Position numbers and translations under genes: made by a program. Under the pieces are notes generated by a model, which made no database searches, was not told the DNA's origin, and worked only from the letters and a program-made list of their open reading frames with translations. Source: an uncultured Opitutia bacterium (GTDB taxonomy: Bacteria > Verrucomicrobiota > Verrucomicrobiia > Opitutales > UBA953). From it: 36,834 bases of DNA. Positions 36,704-36,834 of this stretch are shown one piece after another. How positions within the stretch are numbered: position 1 is the first letter of the stretch; the number at the start of each line of letters is the position of its first letter. Where the stretch lies: positions 1-36,834 of the forward strand of contig CAIOPO010000153.1 in NCBI GenBank assembly GCA_903860195.1, written 5' to 3'.

Positions 36704-36834
36704 ATGTCGAACTTCGAAGTCAGGATTCCCCGCGATCTGGCGCGCCAGCTGGGTGAAGAGGCCGTGCAAGTGGCACGGCGCGGTCGCTATGTCCGGACCG
36801 ACGGCACGGAGGTGGTCATCGACGCCGACATCGC
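36704..36834 (+). CDS. Start of a gene resembling microbial-type PARG (TIGR02452-like), cut by the window
   Basis: The first 43 codons are visible from an ATG, with no stop codon before the window ends. RDLARQLGEEAVQVARRGRY at about 9-28 followed by a D-G-x-E-V-x-I pattern resembles the N-terminal helix and strand of the TIGR02452/DUF2263 family (microbial-type poly(ADP-ribose) glycohydrolase), which typically reads L-A-x-E-T-L-x-I-x-x-x-G-x-Y. The diagnostic macro-like PARG motif lies beyond the window, so this is a tentative call. It is divergent from the HDAC-family gene across 90 bases. Confidence 0.5.
   Translation, partial: MSNFEVRIPRDLARQLGEEAVQVARRGRYVRTDGTEVVIDADI

Overview
The window is GC-rich, densely packed bacterial chromosome. 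It reads as a Gram-negative genome: it has lpxI (lipid A synthesis), several inner-membrane proteins with predicted periplasmic domains, and a GDSL esterase with a signal peptide. The divergent PurA, the SUV3-like helicase, the SET-domain protein and the scarcity of Shine-Dalgarno sequences suggest a PVC-group lineage, possibly Verrucomicrobiota. That placement is inference and was not tested by phylogeny.

Layout. 1-7033 (+): gltB (5' end cut by the window) and gltD for ammonia assimilation, a terminator, an inositol-monophosphatase-family enzyme and an overlapping small membrane protein. 7052-9805 (-): ppc. 9899-12268 (+): a Ski2/SUV3-like helicase. 12255-12893 (-): a secreted GDSL esterase. 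12976-13340 (+): rnpB, the RNase P RNA, sharing a perfect 13-bp bidirectional terminator with gltA. 13394-18848 (-): a tight ptsI-hisC-hisB-hisH-gltA cluster. 18891-20185 (-): an ECF sigma factor and a translationally coupled membrane regulator with an internal duplication.

20275-27592 (+) is the most unusual region. Four genes are separated by 2-3 bases. They encode (1) a zinc-ribbon P-loop GTPase resembling DO-GTPase2, (2) a protein whose N-terminus matches the GAP1-N2 (GTPase-associated protein 1) domain, followed by one membrane span, a polyproline hinge and a large outer part, (3) a 969-residue single-span protein with a very long predicted periplasmic coiled coil, and (4) a GYF_2-like polytopic membrane protein. 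I read this as an envelope-anchored GTPase machine, related to predicted GTPase conflict/defence systems, probably controlled by the divergent ECF sigma/regulator pair. A tRNA(CAU) gene follows at 27650.

27736-28847 (-): rsfS and nadD. 28929-29786 (+): lpxI. 29799-30065 (-): a small membrane protein. 30131-35731 (+): panB, gpsA, a SET-domain gene and a TPR gene, all overlapping by a few bases, then a divergent purA and a small unknown gene. 35735-36613 (-): a histone-deacetylase-family protein. 36704 to the end (+): the start of a gene resembling microbial-type PARG. Apart from the GTPase locus, most of the window is housekeeping metabolism. No transposase, integrase, CRISPR array or rRNA was seen.
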